Of a stretch of DNA of 11,183 bases, positions 1 to 9,000 are shown in pieces. Under the pieces are notes generated by a model that was given only the letters and a program-made list of their open reading frames with translations, searched no databases and was not told the origin of the DNA. The position numbers and the translations under genes are program-made. Each line of letters starts with the position of its first letter. The first letter of the stretch is position 1. Source of the DNA: Hyphochytrium catenoides (Eukaryota; Sar; Hyphochytriomycetes; Hyphochytriales; Hyphochytriaceae); NCBI GenBank assembly GCA_900088475.1, contig FLMG01002136.1, positions 64,001 through 75,183 on the forward strand, written 5' to 3'.

Positions 1-165
1 TCATTCAGTTGCTACTTGACATGTTGGAGTATCACTACTGACTATATCATTTGGGACCCTAAAACGACTACTTCTCCAGGTAAAAAGGTCACAGAGACCA
101 TTGACAGGCTAAAGAAGTTTTTTGAGGGCACCAAGCAACAGCAAAGCTCTTCTTCCTCCCAGTAA
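1..165 (+). CDS. 3' end of an unrecognised protein, truncated by the window edge
   Basis: Frame 1 is open from the first base to a TAA at 163-165, giving 54 residues. The later part reads like protein: it has DYIIWDPKTTTSPGKK, then a charged helix-like stretch (TETIDRLKKFFEGTK), and ends in a low-complexity QQQSSSSSQ tail. The first dozen residues (SFSCYLTCWS) look less natural. In frame 3 the same bases read IQLLLDMLEYHY before a TGA at 39-41. A single-base frame break near 35-45, or an exon boundary, could therefore join frame 3 to frame 1. I do not recognise a family, and no catalytic motif is visible. No further coding in this frame follows the stop. It could be a real C-terminal exon or part of a decayed element. 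Confidence 0.35.
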   Translation, partial: SFSCYLTCWSITTDYIIWDPKTTTSPGKKVTETIDRLKKFFEGTKQQQSSSSSQ

Positions 166-379
166 CCCCCGGTAGAAGTGTCAGAGTCCCGCGCTAGTTA
201 ACAATCCTATTTAATTGCCTCAATCCACCCCCTCTTGGCACGAAGCATTACCTTTCAGCAAAGTCTGCTGTTTACTCTACACTCTAGAATAACCTGCTTG
301 GTTGCAATCCTCAACATCGCGATCCTAGTGGCTTTACTCTACTAGTCATTGTGCGTCATGGATTCACTCTTTATTATAG

Positions 380-615
380 GAAGACCCACATAATGAAGCT
401 TCGGATCTCAAGACAGTCATGCGCCACGTACGACGTGGCGTCTCTTCGTTCTTGAAAGAACTGCAGCTTAACGCCGTCCAGACAGCTGTCCAGACCCCAT
501 GAGGGTGATAAAGGCTAATAAAGCTTCTCTTCACCCGGGTGTGAGGAGTGTCTGGCAATCCTACGAGGATCGACAGCAACTTGAACAGCTCAACGAAAAG
601 GGCCTTACGAAGTGA
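380..615 (+). pseudogene. Coding-like fragment with a frame change, function unknown
   Basis: A good splice-acceptor-like sequence (CTCTTTATTATAG, ending at 379) precedes an open frame from 380 to a TGA at 500-502. It reads EDPHNEASDLKTVMRHVRR and then VSSFLKELQLNAVQTAVQTP. A second frame starts with an ATG at 499 and runs to a TGA at 613-615. Its end reads VRSVWQSYEDRQQLEQLNEK, an amphipathic, Glu/Gln-rich segment. The two frames overlap at ACCCCATGAGG, so a one-base deletion or a short intron would fuse them into one continuous protein of about 78 residues. GTCCAG is a possible donor and CTAAT near 515 a possible branch point, but I found no clean phase-correct intron. I do not recognise the product. 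It may be a broken gene, or a real exon pair whose junction I cannot resolve. Confidence 0.25.
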
Positions 616-1426
616 TGCGTCAAGTAAGGCCGGGCCGCTCACGTACCTCGTCAGCGGAGCTATTGAGCATCAGGGTGCAGGTAATGTGCTCTGGAAGGAG
701 GTCAAGATGCATAGGAAGCACTTGCGCTTGATTTATCAAGCAGAAGAAGGGACTTCGGCGCTTGGACCCGTTGTTCAGAGTCTGAGCATCACTGGCGATC
801 AGTCCACAGCAGCACCCTTGCCTCTGGTTCAACGTCGAAGTTAGGACTCCTAGCGGTAGCAGCAGTGTGCTAGCCTTCAGTTCTATCCCAAGAGCTCATC
901 AGCCCCCATCAGACCTGGATATCAGCTGAACAAAGCTGGTCAGTAATAGAGTGGGTAACGAATATTCTAAAGGATCCATCGGTGAATCACATACCAAGGA
1001 TCGCAATATGATCTCTGCGTGAGGTTACTAATATTTAATAACGTGCTAAGGAAAGGGCAGATCTTGGTCAAATAGACTCACCCAATCTAAGTGTTTAAAA
1101 AGCTAGAGTCTCCCTCATATGTAGAGCTTTTTTCACACCACCAAGGGATTTTGGCCTTAGAGGGTACTACTAAAATATAAAACCCACGTCAAAGGCGAGA
1201 TTGTCTTGGGTATAAACAAGAGGCTGTGGAATTTAGTAGTGTGTGTTTGTATCATAGGCCGGTCTATTACTATTCATCCTCAGCCATAGCCTCCCCGCCA
1301 GCCACCAGCGCTTCCGATAGCGTGGCGCCAAGCGATGAACAAGCTGCTGGTGGAGCTTCATGGGAGAGATGTCCGCAGCTCTCTTCTCTCAGTCGCGAGA
1401 AAGAGGCGTGATCAACATCTGCAACC
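616..1426 (+). promoter_or_regulatory. Upstream region and 5'UTR of RPS8
   Basis: I see no convincing gene here on the plus strand. A frame from about 548 to 844 is open, but it starts without an ATG and I do not recognise it. AT-rich TATA-like words occur at 1176-1182 (TATAAAA) and 1211-1217 (TATAAAC), about 215-250 bases before the RPS8 start. A pyrimidine-rich stretch, CTCTCTTCTCTCAG, ends at 1392. It looks like a splice acceptor 34 bases before the ATG, so the 5'UTR may contain an intron end or a trans-splicing site. A minus-strand frame (1270-1548) overlaps the end of this region and is listed separately. Confidence 0.3.
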
Positions 1427-1548
1427 ATGGGTGAGTGAGCCTTTTTTAGCAATAGGATGGCGTCTTTTATGTGTCGAAGACCGTCTGCTGGGAGCTGGAT
1501 AGGTGCCTCGTCCATAGAGAGTTGGTCTCCATCTATGGGCGTGGGCAT
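1270..1548 (-). other. Antisense open frame over the RPS8 start, doubtful gene
   Basis: This 92-codon frame starts with an ATG at 1548 and ends in an acidic AMAEDE tail with a TAG. It lies antisense to the RPS8 5'UTR, the start codon and the first half of RPS8 intron 1. Its composition is protein-like, with a helix such as [16 protein letters not shown] in the middle. A second short minus-strand frame, starting with an ATG near 1619, runs into it in another frame. I recognise no family. Frames of this length arise by chance in a window of this size, and several clearly spurious ones of similar length exist here. It could be a chance frame, an antisense transcript, or a small gene nested in the intron. 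Confidence 0.15.
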
Positions 1549-2410
1549 CTGTCTACGTCTTCCTGTTTGATGTGTCTGAAAACCTCTGCTGTATCCCCGT
1601 TGTGCAGCATTGACGACATCGTGCCATGAGTACTAAGACAAACCTCTTTACTCTCCCCACTTGCTGCTCCCTTGGCGGCTTGACTGGGATGTTTCGCACG
1701 GTATTGTTATAGGTATCTCACGTGATTCAAGGCATAAGCGCCGTGAAACCGGCGGTAAGCGCAAGCACTACCGCAAGAAGAGAAAGTTCGAGCTCGGCCG
1801 TCAGCCAGCTAGCACCAAGGTCGGACCTAAGCGTGTTCACGTTGTCCGTTGCCGCGGTGGCAACCTCAAGTACCGTGCCCTCCGCCTGGAGACTGGTAAC
1901 TTCTCTTGGGGTACCGAGGGTAAGCGCTTTTGTCACTTTGACTATTCCCCATCGCCCACCTTCTGATATCTGACCTTGCTTTGTGTATTAGGTGTTGCAC
2001 GCAAGACTCGTATCCTCGGCGTCGTCTACAACGCCTCTAACAACGAGCTGGTGCGTACCAACACTCTCGTGAAGAACGCCATCATCCAGATCGATGCTAC
2101 TCCTTTCCGCCAATGGTACGAGCAGCATTATGGAATCGAGCTCGGCAAGAAGAAGGGCAAGGCTGCTAAGGAAGAGGGAGCCACCACTGAGGCAACCAAG
2201 AAGAGCGACCACGTTCAGCGTAAGCTCGCCAAGCGCCAGAAGGACCGCACCCTGGAGTCCCACCTTGAGGACCAGTTCAACACTGGTCGTCTATATGCGT
2301 GCATCTCATCTCGCCCCGGCCAGTGCGGTCGCGCTGATGGGTACATCCTTGAAGGCCAGGAGCTCGACTTCTACTTGAAGAAGATCGTCTCCAAGAAGAG
2401 CAAGAAATAG
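1427..2410 (+). CDS. RPS8: Small-subunit ribosomal protein eS8 (RPS8), three exons
   Basis: The exons are 1427-1430, 1713-1919 and 1992-2410, joined by GT-AG introns of 282 nt (1431-1712) and 72 nt (1920-1991). The product is 209 aa, close to the usual length of about 200-210. It begins [19 protein letters not shown], the hallmark N-terminus of eukaryotic eS8. It continues through [35 protein letters not shown] and [20 protein letters not shown], and ends with [17 protein letters not shown] and a Lys-rich tail. eS8 binds 18S rRNA in the body of the 40S subunit. The ATG lies in a good context (AACCATGGG). The first coding exon contributes only ATGG, a common layout in ribosomal protein genes. 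Segments such as [12 protein letters not shown] and [14 protein letters not shown] resemble alveolate and plant eS8 more than fungal or animal forms. No frame break is seen. The gene converges on the downstream minus-strand gene. Confidence 0.97.
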
Positions 2411-2947
2411 ACTCAGTGAGACTGAGAATAATGCTATCAGCGCCATCTTCGCACTCTTCCTCCTTTGTAATCTCAGCGATAAACAAAGTTTGATACCCGT
2501 TGCTATGCTTGTGCATCTGAGTTATGACATAGGATGCATCTAACTAGGAACACAGGGAATCATAGGATCAGCAAAGTTTTCTTCCGCCATTTGCGATGAT
2601 GCGGGTGTGTCCTCAATAGCTGCATAGCTCTCCATTACGGGAGGCAAAAAGATAGGTGCTATCCAGACATTTAGCAGTATCTACTCTCAATCTTTTAACG
2701 ACGGATGGCGACAGCAGCCACCAAGTTTTGCGGTAGCTACGTTAGAGGGCTAACGAGGGAAGCTAGGGCTGTACCTACCTCGCCGTGACAAATACTAAAG
2801 GGAGCTTGATCCGTAGAGTCATAAGAAGCAGCATTATCACTCAAATTAGAAGGTTCCCAGCTTTACCACTGACTAAGATCATATATTAGAGATGTTTAGC
2901 GAGTCCTCTTATCCTCCACAAGCGACTTCTTTGCCCAACCTACGTCT
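2411..2947. other. Convergent intergenic region (3' ends of RPS8 and the ERV-thioredoxin gene)
   Basis: This 537-bp stretch lies between two genes pointing at each other and should hold both 3'UTRs and polyadenylation sites. I see no believable coding frame and no tRNA-like sequence. AATAAT (2428-2433) and GATAAA (about 2478) are possible weak poly(A)-signal relatives for RPS8. A short perfect hairpin lies near the middle and is listed separately. Confidence 0.5.
2740..2755. repeat. Short perfect hairpin in the convergent intergenic region
   Basis: CGTTAG, a four-base loop AGGG, and CTAACG form a perfect 6-bp stem. It sits directly after a small palindrome, GTAGCTAC (2733-2740). It lies roughly midway between the two convergent stop codons. 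It could form in either 3'UTR, but a stem this short can occur by chance. Confidence 0.3.
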
Positions 2948-5256
2948 CTACATCACCTTCTTGCTTATCGCTCGCGTCGTGGTGTGAATGACTGAATCTA
3001 TGAGCCCAAGTACTGTGAAGACGCCACCAATGATGGCGCAGATGTTCGTCAGGAAGTGGTAGAACGGAATGGTCCTTGGAGTGATCTCAACAGACATTGG
3101 GGACAGATCGTACCGGAACATGACCTATCGTACAGAGAAGTGAGGATCAACGCAAGACGCATGGCCGAACAAAGGGAAGGCCAGGACAAGTGCCAATATA
3201 AACTTAGAGCAAAGAGGTAAATCCACTATCCATACTACTCTCACGCAGAAAAGAATTCTGACAAGTGCAGAGAAATTTTGGCACCTTTTCAAAGCGAAGA
3301 AGAAACAATGAAAGAAGCTTACCGAAGGATCATCATACTCTTCGATATATTCATTGCTGTGAGCTGTGTACTTGTAAAGGGTAATGGTCTCTCCTGACGC
3401 CAGCCGGTAGTTATGTGTCACAACTTTCAGGTAATGCACGTATGTGTGATTCTCTCTCATCGCCACGAAACGCCTTCCCTCTAGCAAGTGAGAGTTTGCC
3501 ATATCGACGGCAGCTGAGGGAAGCTTGCGCTGCTGGCTGTAGTCAAGCTTCTCCCCAAACCAAAGATTGGAGATGTAATGCGATGCATTGGCTAAGGCTG
3601 TGCAAACCAAAAACGAACATGAGTCCATGCAACGGGAATCAGAAAGAGAATGTCAATCGTCAAGCAATACGGAGATCGGAAGGCCATGAAAGGATCAAAA
3701 TATGCGAATGAGCTGAGGCTTTGGTACCAAGATTGAGTAGATCATATAAGGCTGAAGTCGGATTACCAGTGTTCACAGAAAATCCGGGATTGGAAAGGTG
3801 AATATGGAAGTTGCCAGGAACCCTCTTGACGATCAGTTGGCCCAGGATCTGACAACCCTCAGGTCCAGGAGTGCCTAGTGTTACAGCTGCTGGATCGCCC
3901 TACAGATACAGGCTTAGATACACTTCCTCACAAAGAGGACGGCTAGATTGCACTTGTAGCTGACATATAGAGAATTGGCAAAGGAAGTCACCAGGGCCCT
4001 TCTATTGCTCTAAGTGAAATTTAGACACTTCGCAGGTAACAGATATTACAGCTTGGAGCTTCATATGCGGCTAAGAACTAACGCAGAGTTCCTATGCCGG
4101 GGATGGCTATAAATGACCCTAATACGTACCCCTTGCTTGTCACTCTCATGGAGCTGCATCTTGACGAGCTCTGCTGGATCTTGCTCTCCATCTATAATGT
4201 CTTTTGTCTTCTTGAGGAAAGCGTCAACAGTTCTATCCCCCATGTACGCGCTGAGAGGTGTCGATTTGCCATCCCTGCCAGTCACCATGCACTCCTCTTA
4301 GAAATGCCGCATACAACGGGCATGCTTTACGTCCCTTGCCGACAACTTACTTGAAGTAATAGATGGTTGGATAGGCTCTGATGTGCAGTTTCGCGCATAA
4401 ATTGGCTTCCTGCTCGCAGTTCACCTCTGCCATCCTAACCCTCTGTCCGAAGTGTAGGGTAGGTAGGGTCTTCGCGGTCTTCTCCCACACAGGGGCCAGT
4501 CTCTGGCACCAGATGCACCTATTGAGGCCTTCATGTCAGTGCTATGATTGGCACCATTTGCTATCCGTCGCGCAATTACCAAGGGGCATAGAAGTCAACC
4601 ATGACCAAGTGGTGTGCTGACAGGAAATGGTCAAAGTTTGACTCGTCTAAAGACACGCTCTCCAAGATTGCGTTCTCGTCTTCCTCCTCGACCTCCTCTA
4701 TGGAGAATAGAACGGTTAGAGACATTACGTATGTCAGATCTCTTGTTTGCCAGGAACATCGTCGGGACTGACCATATTTAGGTGCGGCCTGGAACGGATT
4801 CACCACCCCAATGCTTCGTCCCTTGTGGTCCTGGCGGATCTTAAGAATGTTCTGTGTGACATTGTGCCTTCGAACACCAGTCAAATCAGAAACATCTAAG
4901 GTCGCAAGTTCACACCGGAGGTCAGGAATTGTGATGTTGAAGTTGATCTGTAGCCAAAGAGCCATTCATGACGAGCAAAATGGTTGTTAGCTACGTCCAC
5001 TTTCCCTCTTCGAGCGTTTGGGCACCAACCAAATGCAGTAGTGACATACCTGAAGCATCTCATCCATCGCCTCGTCCATAACTATGGCCGTCTGGTATTC
5101 GGTCGTAAGATAGGCGTTGAGCTCAAGGACAAATAGGAGAAGCATGACCACTAGCCCGCCAAGAGACAGATAAGCTCCCGGCATAGTGCTAACCGTCAAG
5201 TCTTCCGGGATCTTCTTGTAGAAGTCCCATTTTCTGATAACGTCTGAGAGGCCCAT
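2948..5256 (-). CDS. ERV/ERGIC-thioredoxin fusion protein (PDI-C type, like plant PDIL5-3/5-4), eight coding exons
   Basis: The exons are 5256-5050, 4947-4773, 4697-4580, 4518-4351, 4274-4130, 3899-3767, 3597-3323 and 3124-2948. All introns are GT-AG, 61-230 nt. They sum to 1,398 nt, or 465 aa plus TAG, with no frame break. The N-terminus (MGLSDVIRKWDFYKKIPEDL) and a first membrane span (about 27-47) match the ERGIC/ERV N-terminal domain. A thioredoxin domain covers about 137-250: VMVDFYAPW, then the active site C168-I-W-C171, and the cis-proline in AYPTIYYF (P217). The ERV lumenal domain follows (GCQILGQLIVKRVPGNFHIH, YISNLWFGE, MFRYDLSPMSVEIT), then a second span (about 429-451). The cytosolic C-terminus is KKVM, a KKxx ER-retrieval signal. 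In this family the lumenal domains face the ER and early secretory pathway, with roles in disulfide exchange and cargo handling. An N73-I-T site could be glycosylated. Most exon junctions are supported by clear family motifs. The largest intron (4129-3900) could hide a small extra exon. Confidence 0.93.
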
Positions 5257-5266
5257 CTTCTCTGGA

Positions 5267-5334
5267 CTAGATGGAGAAAGTGGTCAGCAACTCGACCACC
5301 GTTGGACCAAATGTATCGCGTCCACCGACCTTAC
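5267..5334 (-). other. Probable 5'UTR intron of the ERV-thioredoxin gene
   Basis: On the minus strand, TATTG|GTAAGG gives a strong donor at 5334. CTTTCTCCATCTAG gives an acceptor ending at 5267, ten bases before the ATG at 5256. The 68-nt length matches the coding introns. The acceptor could instead serve trans-splicing of a leader, because the sequence alone cannot tell the two apart. Confidence 0.5.
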
Positions 5335-5940
5335 CAATACTTGGCAGATATATCGTGTTGCTAAATTGCTGCTGAGATGAAGAGTGAGAGCTCCTCTTCA
5401 GCTCTCAATGAGCTACAATCGGAAGGTCAATCTCTGTCTGAAGTCTGAGGCAGCAGCCCTGCACTTATAATGCTGCAGCATAGTCGAGCTCATTGGCTTT
5501 TTTGCCTCTCTGAACGTGGGCCAAGTGTCTCCATATCCAATGTGGGCAAGCCAATGCAGAATAGACCGAATGGTAGAGGAGTTCATAAAGAATAAAAGAC
5601 AATATTATCCTAAATACCTTACCGTCCCAAAAAAATTCATTGATACACTCTTTTATCAGTCAAGGGAATGGCACGACAAAGACTTACACTAAGGCTTTAT
5701 AACTGTACTCGAAAAAACAAAAATAACAATGTAAATTAGCTGTATTCTATTTAGAGTATTTTATTCCGTTACTATTATTCTAGGGTACCGGCTTCTGAGA
5801 TGCCAGCAGATCATTTACGATGCGTGGACAGGCAAAAAGGGCCCGAAGTGCCCGTGGACAGCCTCAGAAGAGAAACTTTTTTACGAAACGAAAGATTCTA
5901 TAGATCAAACAAAACACACATCGCTCTTGTATTAGTTCAC
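5335..5940. other. Spacer, AT-rich in its second half, between the fusion gene and the transposase-like gene
   Basis: The part next to 5335 should contain the promoter and 5' leader of the minus-strand ERV-thioredoxin gene. Positions about 5580-5800 are markedly AT-rich, with runs such as AAAAAACAAAAATAACAA, and carry no coding frame that I believe. Positions 5800-5940 lie just past the stop of the transposase-like gene and are probably its 3'UTR. They include an imperfect GC-rich inverted repeat, GGGCCCGAAGTGCCCG (about 5839-5854). I looked for terminal inverted repeats shared with the far side of the transposase gene and found nothing convincing. Confidence 0.4.
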
Positions 5941-6072
5941 TTAGGACACTGCGGAGGGAGCGAATGGGCAGATATGACCCTTTTTAGGTTGGCCACACTT
6001 TCTGCAAGTTTTTGCCTTCTTCCTGAACTCCTCTCTCCACTGCTGTTTCTCAAACTCAGAGAGGTCAAGTTA
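5941..6072 (-). pseudogene. C-terminal zinc-knuckle tail separated from its gene by an in-frame stop
   Basis: Directly after the TAA at 6072-6070, the same frame continues for 42 codons to another TAA. It begins LDLSEFEKQQWREEFRKK and then gives CRKCGQPKKGHIC, a C-x2-C-x6-H-x1-C metal-binding knuckle, and PFAPSAVS. Such knuckles occur at the C-terminus of transposase-like and other DNA-binding proteins. Because the frame, helix and knuckle are intact, this was very probably part of the protein until recently, or is still reached by readthrough. I see no intron of reasonable size that removes the stop in phase. Confidence 0.7.
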
Positions 6073-9000
6073 ATACTTTCGCTTCTTCTTGGGTTTTGCA
6101 CTGTCAGCCTGCTGCTGCTCCTCTGACACTGCCCCTAAAGCAGCAGCATCGGGAGGGCCATCTCCTCTTTGACCACCAGCTTCAGTGGTCGACTGGGAAG
6201 GAGGAACGGCTGTCTGAATGTGCCGCAGCAGGAGGGGCGCTAGAAGTCTGCCGAGCTCAGCTTGGAGAGCATTCTCTAGAGGTGTAGCCTCAGCGGCTCC
6301 TTCAGACGAAATTGCTACAGGAGAAGGGATAGAGAAGGATGCAGAGCTTCTCTTTCCATAAGGAGATGCGGCGGTAGCGGTGGTAGCAGCTGCGGTCTGT
6401 TCTGGTATGTTTCCTTCGTTATTGGTAGTGCTGCGGGTTGCGTTGGGCGGACTCGAGGATCGCAATGCGGCAGTGAAGATTGGACTAGGAACTGCATCGG
6501 CTGTGTATCGACTTTCTGCAGTGGGGGTAAGAAGGGTGTCGATTTCCTAACTTAGGACTAAAATGATATGCATCAAATATAATGCTGACTCACCTACTGC
6601 TTCCGCTGCCTGCACAAAGAGATGATCATCCACTTCCTCGCTGTTTGCCGCTGCGCCTACTACTTCGGAAAAGGAGAGGTCATCGTCGTTCTCACCGCCG
6701 GAGTAGGATCCACGATCGTAGTCTTTGTTGATACAGGGGGATAGAGAACAGCTCGTCGTCAGCTCCTGATGGAAGGACTCTTAAGCCACAGAAGTTCTTC
6801 TTACCTAGGGCATCTTCTGTTTCTCTACTAGCAGCTTCGGGTTGCTGCAACGAGTCAACTGTAGCTGGCATGGTGGGCAGTGTCGCCGCCTCATGGTTGG
6901 GTATGTTCTGCCGGTAATCCATACTGCTAGCTGATGTTGTAAGGGTTGGATCAGTAGTAGCTCCCACTGGGATATTAGGGCCATTCTCATTTGTCGCGGT
7001 AGCTGTCTGTTGAGGGTTGTGGGCTACTACGTCTTCCGTAGGACTAGAGAGAGTCTCAACGGGAGTATAGGGCTGGTGAGGAGGGACTTGGGCATAAGTT
7101 CGTCGGGTTTCTCTCGCAAGAGCCAGCTAGTCATATCACAGTAGTTAGGAACCTTACTATACAGTGAGATGTGACTCTCCTACCTTTTTCGAGTGGTCCT
7201 CAAGGAGATGCCTGTCCTTCAGTGTCAAGGTACTATCAAGTAGGCACTTTTCATTCCAGGCTCTAGCCATAGCCAGCCAGTTGTTTCCATACTCTACGAG
7301 AAGCTCCGCGTACGGGGCCTCCTCACGGTCGCCTGTCACTGGCTGCAAGAGTCGAGGGACCCTTAAGCGGCTCCTGCGTTGTTCAGTTCCTTCTGTCCTT
7401 CGTTGCTCACCTCCTTCTGTCGGCTGCCGGCCAAGGGTTGGAATCTGGGCACCCTCACCAGGCCCCTGAGGGGCCCCTGTTGGCGCGGACCCAATGGCTT
7501 CTTCCCTTCGTCCACTAGTCTTCGCGGTTGAGACACGTCTCAGGGCAGCCTGAACCGCAGTCGGGATACCGTACTCAGTGAAGTCTGGCGTGTCTAGAGC
7601 ATGAAAGTCTTCTTCCAGTCGAAGACTTTCAAAAGCAACAGCCTGGGTTAGCGGTGAAGTAAGGTCGGCTTGGTCAAGCTCCACAAGCTCGTCAGTATCA
7701 GGGGAGATAATCTCAAAGTCCAGTCTTCCTTCACCTACTCCAGGTAAGGGTTCGCCATTGTTGGAGACGTGGAGCCCTTGAGATGCCATGCTTTCCTGCA
7801 GCTCTCTGAAGAACTCGCTCATGATACCGTCCATACCATACTCGCGAGTAGCCGGCGGTAAGAGTTCATGCCCTTCCATTCGCAAGCCAGGAAGAATATT
7901 CTTGCCAAACTTCTCATCGCTATCTTTTTAGTTCTAAGGAGCGGTCTGAGATCAAAAATGCCAAAGTCTTCCAATTCTCCACTCCGTTGATAGCACTTCA
8001 TGTTATGAGAAGCATTAAACATCACTGTCCTTGTGTCGCCTGTTTCAGGACCGACGACTGTACCTGCCAGCACGCATTCCACAACGGACCTGTGATAGCT
8101 CTCCAGTTTAGGGGTACCGCGAACAGTTCCGATAGTTTTGTCTGGCCTTTCAAAGTAAAGATCATCAAGAGTAAGCGGGTCATCAGACATGCATCCCTTT
8201 GCTGCATGAGCTGCGGCATTATCAATGACCTCGAGAGCCTTGGGCCTCAGAAGTTTCTCGTTGCCGTTGGGCTGCTGTTGATCAAAACGCTCTTTCAGCA
8301 TTATTAGCCTCTCCTTTAACTGAGCTGGACCAGGCACTATATATCGACATCTCTTGCGAAACCATGAGCGCTTCAGCTTCTTCGCCGCTTCAGCCGTCAC
8401 TTCGCCATTCTCGATAGCGGCTTTGACCTTGGCTTCTTTGTCTGACTCGTGAATGTGGAAAAATACTGCCGAGAGTTGCGTCATAAAAAGTCCTAGGAAA
8501 AGGTGGTAGCGAGGTCAGTCAATCGCTTTTGGCAACATAGAGGTACGTAGAGCATTTTCAGAGTCACCTCTGAGCGGATTTGTTAACTTCAGGTGAACGC
8601 CAATCAGCTGGATGGCGTGAAAGATGTCCTTGCGCACTGGAGTATTTCCAAAAACTTCTTGCAGAACAGCCCTATCACTGCAACAGTTATCGCTAACAAA
8701 AGATATAAGCAGACGGAAGGAGACGGGGAATCCATCGTTAGTGTTATTTTCGAGAGTTGTCAATGTCAGGTTGAAGTTGCCCGCACTTTTGTGCAGCATA
8801 CCTACCTCCAAATGCACTTTAGAGTAACATTCCTTGCATCAAGCCTCTCTTTGAGAAGCTTCATGGCGGGCTGAGCCTCCTTCAGCTTCTTCGATCGAGT
8901 CCATTGTTGAGCGAGTATTTTTCCATCTTTGGAGTCCATAATGGTGAATAGTCCAAACCATGGTCGTCGCCCGTTCTTCATTATTATTACATGCTTGGGC

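Noticed and set aside
1722-2378. Other-frame and antisense open frames across RPS8
   Set aside because: The RPS8 frame is unambiguous from family motifs. The others follow from its codon bias.
2411-2947. tRNA or other small RNA in the convergent spacer
   Set aside because: No A-box/B-box pair or cloverleaf could be made, and GGTTCCCAG near 2850 lacks the rest.
4283-4295. Acceptor sites at CTAAGAG or GAGGAG for exon 5 of the fusion gene
   Set aside because: They give the wrong phase. The acceptor GACTGGCAG ending at 4275 restores YYFKDGKS, the expected thioredoxin continuation.
4061-4354. Plus-strand frames opposite the thioredoxin exons
   Set aside because: They are antisense shadows of exons that assemble into a full 465-aa family protein.
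5800-6126. Plus-strand frame of 108 codons with a Leu-rich, membrane-like end
   Set aside because: It is antisense to the zinc-knuckle tail and the Lys-rich NLS. The Leu run is the complement of Lys/Gln/Glu codons.
6315-6497. Alternative minus-strand frame in the tail of the transposase-like gene
   Set aside because: The acceptor ending at 6516 (after ACCCCCACTGCAG) puts exon 6515-5941 in the other frame, which stays open for about 148 codons to the NLS and is shared by the zinc knuckle. The competing frame is a shadow.
7925-7929. Programmed -1 ribosomal frameshifting at the A-run
   Set aside because: T AAA AAG does not fit X XXY YYZ for the P-site codon, and no clear downstream pseudoknot was recognised. 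Deletion is the simpler reading.
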